DNA from: Pseudomonadota bacterium
GTDB lineage: Bacteria; Pseudomonadota; Gammaproteobacteria; Burkholderiales; Burkholderiaceae_C
Direction of reading: 5' to 3'
Assembly (NCBI GenBank): GCA_021808445.1
Contig: JAKBBP010000006.1
Span: forward strand, 33,990 to 97,989
DNA: 64,000 bases
Shown: in pieces, positions 56,342-64,000 of the stretch
How the letters are laid out: every line of letters starts with the position of its first letter
Position numbering within the stretch: position 1 is the first letter of the stretch
Program-made: the position numbers and the translations under genes
The notes under the pieces: generated by a model
Told to the model about the DNA's origin: nothing
The model's database searches: none
Seen by the model: only the letters and a program-made list of their open reading frames with translations

Positions 56342-57496
56342 TCAGGAGCGCTTGGCCAGGGGCACGAAGGCCTGGTCCTCGGGGCCCACGTAGTTGGCGC
56401 TGGGGCGGATGATCTTGCCGTCCTGGCGCTGTTCGATGACATGCGCGGCCCAGCCGGAGGTGCGCGAGATCACGAACAGCGGCGTGAACATGGCGGTGGG
56501 CACGCCCATGAGGTGGTAGCTGACGGCGGAGAACCAGTCGAGGTTGGGGAACATCTTCTTGATATCCCACATGACGCTTTCCAGGCGCTCGGCGATGGCG
56601 AACAGGCGCAGGTCGCGCTGGTCCTCGCCCAGGCGCCGGGCCACCGCCTTGATGACCTTGTTGCGCGGATCGCTGACCGTGTAGACGGGATGGCCGAAGC
56701 CGATCACGACTTCCTTGTTCTCGACGCGGCGGCGAATGTCGGCCTCGGCTTCGTCGGGGCTCGCGTAGCGGCTCTGCACCTCGAAGGCGACCTCGTTGGC
56801 GCCGCCGTGCTTGGGACCGCGCAGGGCGCCGATGCCGCCGGCGATGGCCGAGTACATGTCGGAGCCGGTGCCGGCGACCACGCGCGAGGTGAAGGTGGAG
56901 GCGTTGAACTCGTGCTCGGCGTACAGGATCAGCGAGGTGTGCATCGCGCGCACCCACAGCTCGGAGGGGCGGCGACCGTGCAGCAGATGCAGGAAATGCC
57001 CGCCGATGGAATCATCGTCGGTCTCCACCTCGATGCGTCGACCGTTGTGGCTGAAGTGGTACCAGTACAGCAGCGCCGAGCCCAGGCTGGCCATCAGGCG
57101 GTCGGCGATGTCGCGCGCGCCCGGCAGGTTGTGGTCGTCCTTCTCGGGCAGCAGGCAGCCCAGCACCGACACGGCGGTGCGCATCACGTCCATGGGGTGG
57201 CTGGATGCGGGCAGCGCCTCCAGCGCCAGGCGCAGCGCCTGCGGCAGGCCGCGCAGCGCGCGCAGCTTGCCTTTGTAGGCTCCGAGCTGGGCGGCGTCGG
57301 GCAGTTTGCCATGCACCAGCAGGTGGGCGATTTCCTCGAACTCGCAGGTCTCGGCCAGGTCCAGGATGTCGTAGCCGCGGTAATGCAGGTCGTTGCCGGT
57401 GCGCCCCACGGTGCAGATGGCGGTGTTTCCCGCGACGGTGCCCGACAGGGCGACGGACTTCTTGGGCTTGAACCCGGGGGTGGTGGTCTCGGACAT
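56342..57496 (-). CDS. prpC: 2-methylcitrate synthase
   Basis: Citrate-synthase-family enzyme of 384 residues condensing propionyl-CoA with oxaloacetate. The catalytic His residues are in [22 protein letters not shown] and GPKHGGANE, and the Asp/Arg region is [13 protein letters not shown] and [11 protein letters not shown]. The short N-terminus and [16 protein letters not shown] opening distinguish PrpC from the housekeeping GltA. Start is ATG 57496 with AGGAG about ten bases upstream; prpB ends 23 bp before it. LigK in the same window supplies oxaloacetate, a co-substrate. Confidence 0.95.
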   Translation of the reverse strand: MSETTTPGFKPKKSVALSGTVAGNTAICTVGRTGNDLHYRGYDILDLAETCEFEEIAHLLVHGKLPDAAQLGAYKGKLRALRGLPQALRLALEALPASSHPMDVMRTAVSVLGCLLPEKDDHNLPGARDIADRLMASLGSALLYWYHFSHNGRRIEVETDDDSIGGHFLHLLHGRRPSELWVRAMHTSLILYAEHEFNASTFTSRVVAGTGSDMYSAIAGGIGALRGPKHGGANEVAFEVQSRYASPDEAEADIRRRVENKEVVIGFGHPVYTVSDPRNKVIKAVARRLGEDQRDLRLFAIAERLESVMWDIKKMFPNLDWFSAVSYHLMGVPTAMFTPLFVISRTSGWAAHVIEQRQDGKIIRPSANYVGPEDQAFVPLAKRS

Positions 57497-57519
57497 GCTT
57501 GCGTGCTCCTGGGTACGGA

Positions 57520-58407
57520 TCATTGGGGGTTGCGGCGGCCGGCGAACATCTGGTCCAGGCTCTGCTCGTAGCGGTGGTAGCCGATGCGCTCGTAGAGTTC
57601 CTCGCGGGTCTGCATGGTGTCCAGCACCGTGCGCTGGGTGCCTTCGCGGCGAATGGTCTGGTATACGTTCTCGGCGGCCTTGTTCATGGCCCGGAAGGCC
57701 GACAGCGGGTACAGGGCGATCGCCGCGCCGGCCGAGCGCAGCTCTTCCAGCGTGAACAACGGGGTCTTGCCGAATTCGGTGATGTTGGCCAGCACCGGCA
57801 CCTTGAGCTCGTCGACGAAGCGGCGATAGGTGGCGAGGTCGGGAACCGCCTCCGCGAAAATGCCGTCCGCGCCCGCTTCGACACAGGCGCGCGCGCGGTC
57901 GATGGCGCGCTCCACGCCCTCCACGGCGATGGCGTCGGTGCGCGCGAGCAGGAAGAACTGCTCGTCCGTGCGCGCATCGGCAGCGGCCTTCACGCGATCG
58001 GCCATTTCCTCCGAGGCGACGATTTCCTTGCCCGGGCGGTGCCCGCAGCGCTTCGCACCTACCTGGTCCTCGATGTGGCAGGCGGCGGCACCGAACTTGA
58101 TCAGGCCCTTGATCGTGCGCGCGATGTTGAAGGCGCTGGGCCCGAAGCCGGTGTCGATGTCCACCATCAGCGGCAGGTCGCACACATCGGTGATGCGCCG
58201 CACGTCGGTGAGCACGTCGTCCAGGGTGTTGATGCCCAGGTCCGGCATGCCCAGCGAGCCGGCGGCCACGCCGCCTCCCGACAGGTAGATGGCGCGATAC
58301 CCGGCGCGCTGGGCCAGTAGCGCGTGGTTGGCGTTGATGGCGCCGATGACCTGCAGAGGGCTTTCCTCGGCCAGCGCGGCGCGAAACAGGGATCCGGGAG
58401 ATTTCAT
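57520..58407 (-). CDS. prpB: 2-methylisocitrate lyase
   Basis: Isocitrate-lyase-family enzyme of 295 residues splitting 2-methylisocitrate to pyruvate and succinate. The active-site KRCGH (KRCG of the family) follows CHIEDQVGA, and Mg-binding DIDTGFG and RTDA motifs are intact. It is the first gene of the operon: start ATG 58407 lies about 25 bp after the predicted sigma-54 transcript start. The ribosome site is weak (GAGCCCCACC region). Nothing atypical is seen. Confidence 0.95.
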   Translation of the reverse strand: MKSPGSLFRAALAEESPLQVIGAINANHALLAQRAGYRAIYLSGGGVAAGSLGMPDLGINTLDDVLTDVRRITDVCDLPLMVDIDTGFGPSAFNIARTIKGLIKFGAAACHIEDQVGAKRCGHRPGKEIVASEEMADRVKAAADARTDEQFFLLARTDAIAVEGVERAIDRARACVEAGADGIFAEAVPDLATYRRFVDELKVPVLANITEFGKTPLFTLEELRSAGAAIALYPLSAFRAMNKAAENVYQTIRREGTQRTVLDTMQTREELYERIGYHRYEQSLDQMFAGRRNPQ

Positions 58408-58442
58408 GGTGGGGCTCGGGTGGAGGCTGTGGCCCGATGGGC

Positions 58443-58458
58443 TGCAAGGAGCGTGCCA
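58443..58458 (-). promoter_or_regulatory. Sigma-54 promoter of the prp operon
   Basis: On the minus strand TGGCAC-N5-TTGCA matches the -24/-12 consensus perfectly. The predicted start is near 58431, 24 bp before the prpB ATG. A sigma-54-type activator, PrpR, is encoded divergently, so regulator and promoter type agree. Confidence 0.88.
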
Positions 58459-58551
58459 TGCGATGCCATGTCGGCAAGTTGCTGAATGAACGGGGTTTTC
58501 ACGGGAGCGTGCGGAATTTCTGATGGCCCGAAGTGTTGCATGTTCGAAATT

Positions 58552-58573
58552 CATGTTTCAATTCTGAAACATG
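58552..58573. promoter_or_regulatory. PrpR upstream activating palindrome
   Basis: Perfect 9-bp arms CATGTTTCA / TGAAACATG around ATTC, about 95 bp upstream of the -24 element: the position expected for an enhancer site of a sigma-54 activator. The right arm ends in the ATG at 58571, one of two possible prpR starts. Confidence 0.65.
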
Positions 58574-58624
58574 CGCACCGATCGCACCGGGTGCGCCCAG
58601 CCTGCGACGCCAACGCCACCCGCC

Positions 58625-60622
58625 ATGTCCACTCCTGTCACCGCGGCTCCCGCGCCCACCGAGCCCGCCGAGGCGCCGCCGCGCATCCTGGCCATCGGAT
58701 TCCTGCGCCTGAAGCAGTTGCTGCACGAGGTGGCTCCCGAATACGCCAGCCGGGCGCGCGTGGACGTGGTCGACCGCGGCTTCGACGAGGCCCTGGTCGA
58801 AATCGAGGCCCGGCGCGCCCTGGAACCCGTGGACGTGCTGGTGGCCGCCGGCCTGCACGGCGCCTTCCTGCGCCGGCATTGCGATCTGCCGGTGGTGCTG
58901 GTCAAGGTCGGGGGCTTCGACCTGATGCATGCGCTGGCGCGCGCGCGCGAGCTGTCGCCGCGGGTCGCGCTGGTGAGCTTCGGCGCCGTCAGCTCCGAGG
59001 TGGAGCAGTTCAGCCGGGGATTCGGCCTGCACATCGTGCAGCGAAGTTACCGCAGCGAGGCCGAGGCGGCCGCCTGCGTGGCCGAGCTGGGCGCCGCCGG
59101 CATCGACGTGGTCGTGGCTCCCGGCATGGTGCTGGACCTGGCCGAGCAGGCGGGGATGCGGGGCGTCCTGCTGTATTCCCACGACGCCGTGCGCGCGGCC
59201 ATCGACGACGCCGTGGAGATCGCGCGCGCATCCCGCCTGGCCTCGGCCAAGCGCGAGCGCCTGAACACCATCCTGGAGCAGTTGCGCGACGGCGTGGTGG
59301 CCGTCGACGAGTCCGAGCGCATCGAGGCCGTGAACCCGCCGATGCAGCGCCTGCTCGGGCGCAGCCGCGCCCAGTTGCTGGGTCGGGTGCTGGGCGACGT
59401 GGCGCCGGAATTCACCCTGGCGCGCACCCTGCGCGACGGCGTCGAGCAGGCCGAGGACATCGTGCGTTTCGGCGCCCAGACCCTGGTGATCAGCCGCAGC
59501 CCCATCGTCGAGCGCGGCCTGCGCACCGGCGCCGTGCTGACCTGCCAGGACCCGGCGGCCATCCAGCGCGTGGATCGCAGCCTGCGCGCGCGCAATCGAC
59601 CCTCGCCCACCGGCACGCGCTGGCGCCTGTCGGACCTGGTGGGAAAGTCCGCGGCCATGCGTCGTGCGCTGGCGCAGGCCGAGCGTTTCGCGCACAGCGA
59701 GGCCACCGTGCTGCTGGTCGGGGAAAGCGGCACCGGCAAGGAGTTGTTCGCGCAGGGTCTGCACGCGGCCAGCCGGCGACGCGCGCAGCCTTTCGTGGCC
59801 ATCAACTGCGCGGCCTTTCCCGAGTCCCTGCTGGAAAGCGAGCTGTTCGGCTACGAGGAGGGCGCCTTCACCGGCGCGCGCAAGGCGGGCAAGGCCGGGC
59901 TGTTCGAGGCCGCGCACACCGGCACGCTGTTCCTGGACGAGATCGGCGACATGCCGGTTTCGCTGCAGACTCGCCTGCTGCGCGTGCTGCAGGAGCGCGA
60001 GATCCTGCGCGTGGGGGCCACCGAGCCCACCCCGGTGGATGTGCGGGTGATCGCCGCCACGCACCAGGACCTGGCCGCGCGCATCGACGCGGGGCTGTTC
60101 CGGCGCGATCTGTACTACCGCCTGAACATCCTGCGCCTGGAGATCCCCAGCCTGCGCGAGCGCCGGGAGGACCTGCCCGCGCTGGCCTCGCACCTGCTGG
60201 AGCGGGCGCTGGAGCGCGCGCGCGCGCCGGCGGGCGCGCGCGGGCCCCTGCTGCGCGAATTGCTGCGCCTGATCGCCGGCGCCCGGCACCATGCATGGCC
60301 GGGCAACGTGCGCGAACTGGAGAATCTGTGCGAACGCGTGGCAGGCGCCGCGGGTCATGACCCGGCCGCCGCCGAAGCCTTCGGGCTGTCGGAGCTGCTG
60401 TCCGAGATGCTGCCCGAGCTGGCCGCGCCGGCTGGCGTCGATGCCGGCACGGCTACGGGTACGCTGGCCGGCACGCTGGCGGGGCGGCGCGCCGAATCCG
60501 AGCGCGAACTCATCGAGCGCACGCTGGCCGAATGTGGGGCCAACCAGGCGCTGGCCTGCGAACGCCTGGGCATCTCGCGCAGCACCCTGTGGCGCAAGCT
60601 GCGGGCCGGGCAGGGCGGCTGA
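58625..60622 (+). CDS. prpR: Sigma-54-dependent activator of propionate catabolism
   Basis: PrpR-type activator of about 665 residues: PrpR_N effector-sensing domain (about 20-190, expected to bind 2-methylcitrate), a PAS-like region (about 205-320), AAA+ ATPase (about 335-565) with Walker A GESGTGKE at 366-373 and the sigma-54-contacting GAFTGA at 413-418, and a Fis-type helix-turn-helix at the C-terminus. It is about 130 residues longer than the E. coli protein, partly from an Ala/Pro-rich N-terminus and a linker before the HTH. I prefer ATG 58625 because ATG 58571 lies inside the palindromic operator; neither has a good ribosome site. Confidence 0.9.
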   Translation: MSTPVTAAPAPTEPAEAPPRILAIGFLRLKQLLHEVAPEYASRARVDVVDRGFDEALVEIEARRALEPVDVLVAAGLHGAFLRRHCDLPVVLVKVGGFDLMHALARARELSPRVALVSFGAVSSEVEQFSRGFGLHIVQRSYRSEAEAAACVAELGAAGIDVVVAPGMVLDLAEQAGMRGVLLYSHDAVRAAIDDAVEIARASRLASAKRERLNTILEQLRDGVVAVDESERIEAVNPPMQRLLGRSRAQLLGRVLGDVAPEFTLARTLRDGVEQAEDIVRFGAQTLVISRSPIVERGLRTGAVLTCQDPAAIQRVDRSLRARNRPSPTGTRWRLSDLVGKSAAMRRALAQAERFAHSEATVLLVGESGTGKELFAQGLHAASRRRAQPFVAINCAAFPESLLESELFGYEEGAFTGARKAGKAGLFEAAHTGTLFLDEIGDMPVSLQTRLLRVLQEREILRVGATEPTPVDVRVIAATHQDLAARIDAGLFRRDLYYRLNILRLEIPSLRERREDLPALASHLLERALERARAPAGARGPLLRELLRLIAGARHHAWPGNVRELENLCERVAGAAGHDPAAAEAFGLSELLSEMLPELAAPAGVDAGTATGTLAGTLAGRRAESERELIERTLAECGANQALACERLGISRSTLWRKLRAGQGG

Positions 60623-60720
60623 GTCGTCCGGCGCGCCCAGGGCATGTCCCGGCGAGTGCGCAGGATCAGGAATTCCAGCGCGCTGAGGTGCGGGGCCCAG
60701 GGGAATGCCCGCGTCGCCGC

Positions 60721-62145
60721 TCAGGCCGCGGTCGGGCCGCGCAGGCGCAGCACCTGCGGCGGCGGGCGCCGCGGGTTGCCCAGGTGGGCCAACAGCAGCC
60801 GGTAGGTGTCGAGGTCGAAGCCGAAGGCGTCGTCACGCTGGCGCGCGCACAGCAGTTCGTCCAGCTCGACATCGTCGCGCGCGGTGCCCAGGTGGCGCCA
60901 CTGGTCGAACACGTGGACCTCGCTGCGCGTGCCGTCAGAGGACGATTCGCGCAAACCCACCGGGCCGTCATAGGGCCAGGCGCGCAGGCGCTCCGCGGCC
61001 AGTGCGGCGCGCGCCCGCGCGGCGTGCAGCTGCGGCGTCTCCTCGCCGCAGCACACGCCGCGACAGCGTCCGATCTGGTGCGCGAAACAGCGGCCACGGC
61101 CGGATTCCAGGCCCAGCACGCGCAGACACAGCCCATGCTGCCCGGCCAGCGTGCGCACGGCCTCCTGCGCCTGGCGCCGGCTGCGGTAGGTGCCGTACAG
61201 CTGTCCGAAGCGCGCCGGGTCGACGATCTCGTCGCGCACCAGGGTGAGCAGGGGTTGTTCGCGGGGGTCATCGGCCATGCGCCAGCTGCACAGGCGGTTG
61301 TCGCGGCGCAGCTTGCGGTTGAACAGCGGCTGCAGCTGCTTGACCAGGCGTGCCTCCAGCAAGAGCGCACCAAGCTCGCCGGCGGTTTCGCGGATCTCGA
61401 TGCGCCGCACCTCCTGGCTGATGCGCATCTCCCGCGCCTCGCGGTGGTCTGCCTGGAAATGCGACAACACGCGGCGCCGCAGATTCACGCTCTTTCCCAC
61501 GTAAAGCGGGATCTGCCCATCGCCATGGAACAGGTACACGCCGGGGCCTTCGGGCAGGTCGGCAACGTCGGTCTGCAGATGCGGGGGCAGGCTGGTGCCG
61601 GCTTGCAGCAGGGCCTGCGCGTGTTCGCGCAGCGCCTGCTCGCCGTGCAGCTCGGCCATGCGCTGCAGCCAGGCCTGCAGGACCAGCACGTCGCCCATCG
61701 CGCGGTGGCGAGCCGGGTTGACGAGGCCGTGGCGCGCCTGGATGGCATCGAGCCCGTGCCCGCTGCAATGCGGCTCCAGGCGCCTGGACAGTCGCACCGT
61801 GCACAGCGTGCGCGCGCGCAGGTCCACGCCCGCGCGCGCGAAGGCGTTCTTCACGAAACCATGGTCGAAGCGCACGTTGTGCGCCACCAGCACGGCTCCG
61901 TCCAGCAACTCCAGCAAGCGGTCGGCGACCTGCTCGAAGCTCGGCGCGCCGGCGACCATCGCGTCGGTGATGCCCGTCAGGCGCTGGATATACGGGGGAA
62001 TGGGCCGCCCCGGGTCGACCAGGCTCTGCCAGCGCGCGCTGACCTGGCCATGGTCCACGCGCACCGCGGCGATCTCGGTGATGCGGTCGTGTACCGGATT
62101 GCCGCCGGTGGTCTCCAGGTCGAGCAGGACGTAGCTGGCAAGCAT
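60721..62145 (-). CDS. DEDDh 3'-5' exonuclease fused to GIY-YIG (UvrC-like) nuclease
   Basis: A 474-residue two-domain protein. The N-terminal DnaQ-like exonuclease (about 1-175) has LDLETTG at 8-14, a central HNVRFDHGF and the late HRAMGD of the DEDDh class. The next domain (about 195-280) is GIY-YIG: GPGVYLF, LYVGKSVNLRRRV. The C-terminal half holds a cysteine cluster (GRCRGVCCGEE), resembling the UvrC/Cho interdomain region. Such fusions are known in betaproteobacteria and actinobacteria and are thought to act in DNA repair. Start ATG 62145 immediately opens the exonuclease domain. Confidence 0.87.
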   Translation of the reverse strand: MLASYVLLDLETTGGNPVHDRITEIAAVRVDHGQVSARWQSLVDPGRPIPPYIQRLTGITDAMVAGAPSFEQVADRLLELLDGAVLVAHNVRFDHGFVKNAFARAGVDLRARTLCTVRLSRRLEPHCSGHGLDAIQARHGLVNPARHRAMGDVLVLQAWLQRMAELHGEQALREHAQALLQAGTSLPPHLQTDVADLPEGPGVYLFHGDGQIPLYVGKSVNLRRRVLSHFQADHREAREMRISQEVRRIEIRETAGELGALLLEARLVKQLQPLFNRKLRRDNRLCSWRMADDPREQPLLTLVRDEIVDPARFGQLYGTYRSRRQAQEAVRTLAGQHGLCLRVLGLESGRGRCFAHQIGRCRGVCCGEETPQLHAARARAALAAERLRAWPYDGPVGLRESSSDGTRSEVHVFDQWRHLGTARDDVELDELLCARQRDDAFGFDLDTYRLLLAHLGNPRRPPPQVLRLRGPTAA

Positions 62146-62265
62146 GCGGGCATTGTGCCTGTTGGCGCGCGGGCCTGCAGCCCGGGGGCGCGTGGCGCCC
62201 AGTCCGCAGATGACGCACAATCGCGGGCACGCTCGACCGGAGTCGGGCTCGCGAGGTGTCTCAGC

Positions 62266-62835
62266 ATGGGTTTCTGGGGGCCGTCCTGGGTCGCGTATCT
62301 GGCCGTTGCCGTCGCCGGCATGCTGGCGCACCCGCTGATGCACCGCGCGCTGCCAGCGCAGGCGCGCCCGGTCGCCGGCACGATGACGGCGGCGATGCTG
62401 GGCATGCTCGCGGGATTGGCCGTCGACGCCTCGCGCGGTCGACTCGAACTGCTGGCCTCCCTGTGCGGAGGTGAGCTTCCGTTGGGGCAATTGCTGCGCT
62501 GGCACTTCGGCCTGCTGGCGTCCAGCAATGCCGCGCTCGTGCTGGCCGGCGTGCTGCCGATGCTGTGGCGAGCGCGAGCCTGCGCATCGCCCTCCACCGG
62601 CCGCTGCCTTCTTCCCACGCTGCTTTGCCTGGGTTTCATGCTCGCTGGAATGAATCTGGGCATGCCCTTGCTGGTCCACTCGCAAGACCTTCGAGGCGGC
62701 TCGCCGGGCCTGCCGTCGATGCTGGCGGCGATGCAGGCAGGAATGGCCTGGGGCGCGGTCGCGGCGCTGGGCCTGCTGCGCGCGGTCGCGGGCGTGCCAG
62801 GCGCCCTGGCGAAGGCAGCGAACCCAAGAGGATGA
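62266..62835 (+). CDS. Small multipass membrane protein of unknown function
   Basis: A 189-residue protein with five hydrophobic segments (about 7-25, 38-58, 72-100, 110-135, 150-175) and very few charged residues within them, so it is an inner-membrane protein. I do not recognise a family. Start ATG 62266 has CGAGG about eight bases upstream; longer open frame upstream is antisense to the nuclease gene. It precedes rcoM by 53 bp on the same strand and may share its transcript, which would hint at a role around CO or redox sensing, without direct evidence. Confidence 0.68.
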   Translation: MGFWGPSWVAYLAVAVAGMLAHPLMHRALPAQARPVAGTMTAAMLGMLAGLAVDASRGRLELLASLCGGELPLGQLLRWHFGLLASSNAALVLAGVLPMLWRARACASPSTGRCLLPTLLCLGFMLAGMNLGMPLLVHSQDLRGGSPGLPSMLAAMQAGMAWGAVAALGLLRAVAGVPGALAKAANPRG

Positions 62836-62888
62836 ACCCTCGGCGTGGCCGGCCCTTCCCCCCGCCGCGGCGACCCGGAGACGAGACC

Positions 62889-63671
62889 ATGAGCACCCAG
62901 CAGGGCAGCGCGTCGGCGCTTTACCTTTTCGAGAAGTTCGAGGTCGGAGTGGTCCACCTGGACGCGCAGCGCAAGGTGCTGGCGATGAACGATTTCGCGC
63001 GCCGCATCCTTCCGGTCAGCGACAAGCGGCCCTTCGATGCGCTGGTGACATCCTTCCATCCGCCCCGCTCGGCGGCCAAGGTGTCCTTTCTGCTCGACCA
63101 GGCCTCGGCCTGCCCGGTGGCCGCGGCGATGCCGATGACCATGATCATCAACATCCCGGAACAGGTGCTGCTGATCAAGGTCACCCGCCTCGCGGGCGAG
63201 GACGGGCAGACCACGGGTTTCGCGCTGGTGTTCTACGACGTGACGCAACTCGTGGTGCAGGGCGAGGCGCCCGTGGCGCCCGCCGAGGCAACGCCCCCGA
63301 GAAGCCCCCGCGCCGGCGAAAAGCGCCAGCTCGCCCGCATCCCGCTGGTGGCCAACCATCGGGTGACCTTCGTCGATACCGCGCAGGTGGTGTTTCTCGA
63401 GTCCCAGGCCCACTACACAAGGGTGCTGACGACCAGCGGCTTCCAGTTCTGCAACCTGAGCATCGGGGATCTCGAGGCGCGCCTGGATCCGCAGCGCTTC
63501 GTGCGCGTGCACCGCTGCTTCATCGTCAACCTGGATGCCGTGCTCGAGCTCGGGCGCCTCGACGGCAAGGTGCAGCTGCGCATGCGCGGCGGACCCGCGA
63601 CCTGGGTGCCGGTGTCGCGGGCCGAGGTCGCGCGTCTGCGCTCGCTGCTGGGGGTGCAGCGCAAGGCCTGA
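62889..63671 (+). CDS. rcoM: CO-sensing transcription factor, PAS-haem/LytTR (RcoM)
   Basis: Single-component regulator of 260 residues: N-terminal PAS domain (about 10-130) and LytTR DNA-binding domain (about 152-258). His57 in FHPPRSAAKVSFLL and Met85 in MTMIINIP correspond to the haem ligands His74 and Met104 of Burkholderia xenovorans RcoM, with neighbouring conserved CPV and MIKV-like residues. CO displacing the Met ligand would switch on DNA binding. The very next gene is coxM, an expected target. Start ATG 62889 has GGAG about nine bases upstream. A GGGGT/ACCCC hairpin (63682-63698) follows the stop. Confidence 0.9.
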   Translation: MSTQQGSASALYLFEKFEVGVVHLDAQRKVLAMNDFARRILPVSDKRPFDALVTSFHPPRSAAKVSFLLDQASACPVAAAMPMTMIINIPEQVLLIKVTRLAGEDGQTTGFALVFYDVTQLVVQGEAPVAPAEATPPRSPRAGEKRQLARIPLVANHRVTFVDTAQVVFLESQAHYTRVLTTSGFQFCNLSIGDLEARLDPQRFVRVHRCFIVNLDAVLELGRLDGKVQLRMRGGPATWVPVSRAEVARLRSLLGVQRKA

Positions 63672-63792
63672 AGGATGCCACGGGGTGCCTGCGACCCCCT
63701 GCGGTATTTCAACAGCGTGCTAGGGACTTTCCCGAATGGCCGGCGACTTGGGGGGACGAAGCTTGCAACTGGTGTGATTCCATGTGCATTTC

Positions 63793-63871
63793 GTGCAAAA
63801 CCCAGAACATTTGGTGCAAAAAATCTCTAAGTTATTGATAAAGTGCAAAAAAAGTCCTGAATCCGTATAGT
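63793..63871 (+). promoter_or_regulatory. coxM promoter with three GTGCAAAA direct repeats
   Basis: GTGCAAAA at 63793, 63814 and 63843 (spacings 21 and 29 bp), with a related GTGCATTT at 63784. The last repeat sits at the -35 position, 17 bp before -10 TATAGT (63866-63871). LytTR regulators bind direct repeats, so these are candidate RcoM sites. Confidence 0.6.
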
Positions 63872-63873
63872 CC

Positions 63874-63902
63874 GGATGTCCTAGACAAAATCGGAGACAT
63901 CC
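63874..63902 (+). promoter_or_regulatory. coxM leader hairpin around the ribosome site
   Basis: GGATGTC (63874-63880) and GACATCC (63896-63902) are perfect complements separated by 15 bases that contain the CGGA of the ribosome-binding site; the stem ends right at the ATG. It could limit translation. Confidence 0.4.
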
Positions 63903-64000
63903 ATGATTCCACCGCGTTTCGAGTACCACGCGCCGCGCTCCGTGGACGAGGCGATCGCGTTGCTCAGCAGCCTCGGAGGCGACGCGAAACTGCTGGCCGG
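63903..64000 (+). CDS. coxM: Aerobic CO dehydrogenase, medium (FAD) subunit, partial
   Basis: Only the first 32 codons are in the window. The N-terminus, PPRFEYHAPRSVDEAIALL followed by GGDAKLLAG, is characteristic of the FAD-binding medium subunit of molybdenum CO dehydrogenase and related xanthine-oxidase-family enzymes. The adjacent RcoM gene makes CO dehydrogenase the best reading. Start ATG 63903 with GGAG about eight bases upstream. coxS and coxL are expected to the right. Confidence 0.82.
   Translation, partial: MIPPRFEYHAPRSVDEAIALLSSLGGDAKLLA

Noticed and set aside
52492..56412. A 1306-codon plus-strand open frame opposite prpF and acnD
   Set aside because: Antisense of two well-conserved enzymes with iron-sulphur motifs; no domain of its own.
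60532..62265. Upstream extension of the small membrane protein to a 767-residue protein
   Set aside because: The extension is antisense to the exonuclease/GIY-YIG gene; the hydrophobic protein starts at ATG 62266.

Overview
The window is GC-rich (roughly two thirds G+C) bacterial chromosome with no rRNA, tRNA, CRISPR, phage or insertion-sequence signature that I can see. Gene content points to a soil or plant-associated betaproteobacterium, most likely Burkholderiales: a prpB-prpC-acnD-prpF-prpD methylcitrate operon, a protocatechuate 4,5-cleavage operon, LIV-type ABC uptake of an aromatic substrate, an RcoM-type CO sensor beside coxM, and many cyclic-di-GMP proteins. Species cannot be named from sequence alone.

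Layout. 1-4062 (minus): an ABC exporter (adaptor plus truncated permease), a calcineurin-like phosphoesterase and a hemolysin III homologue. 4109-5974: two small paralogous proteins of unknown function flanking an alpha/beta hydrolase; both paralogues have the same promoter architecture. 6248-18045: a signalling block with a GAF-PAS-GGDEF-EAL protein, a KGG-repeat stress protein, a small histidine-rich secreted protein, a membrane diguanylate cyclase, PagP translationally coupled to an unknown 112-residue protein, a 1457-residue multi-sensor GGDEF-EAL protein and a double HD-GYP protein.

18143-42917 is an aromatic-acid catabolic island. A CoA ligase (38845), a crotonase (38057), an SDR dehydrogenase (18143) and an amidohydrolase (37009) could shorten ferulate or p-coumarate side chains. 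VanA/VanB and PobA then convert vanillate and 4-hydroxybenzoate to protocatechuate. LigAB, LigC, LigI, LigJ and LigK take protocatechuate to pyruvate and oxaloacetate. An outer-membrane channel, a five-gene ABC importer and an MFS carrier provide uptake. LysR, MarR, VanR (GntR) and IclR regulators sit next to their likely targets. Matching LysR-type operators, each centred at -65, link the lig operon and the channel/ABC genes into one regulon.

43011-49108 holds a small secreted protein, a 7-copy 15-bp tandem repeat and a minus-strand three-gene RND metal-type efflux operon. 49359-50995 holds an iron-type alcohol dehydrogenase and a thioesterase. 51014-60622 is the propionate methylcitrate operon with a textbook sigma-54 promoter and its divergent activator PrpR. 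60721-64000 has an exonuclease/GIY-YIG fusion, a membrane protein, RcoM and the first 32 codons of coxM, the probable start of an aerobic CO dehydrogenase operon.

The least explained items are the paralogue pair with its shared promoter element (4109-6048), the 112-residue protein fused in translation to pagP, the GAATG-rich intergenic region (8949-9328), and the 6PGDH-like gene inside the lig operon.
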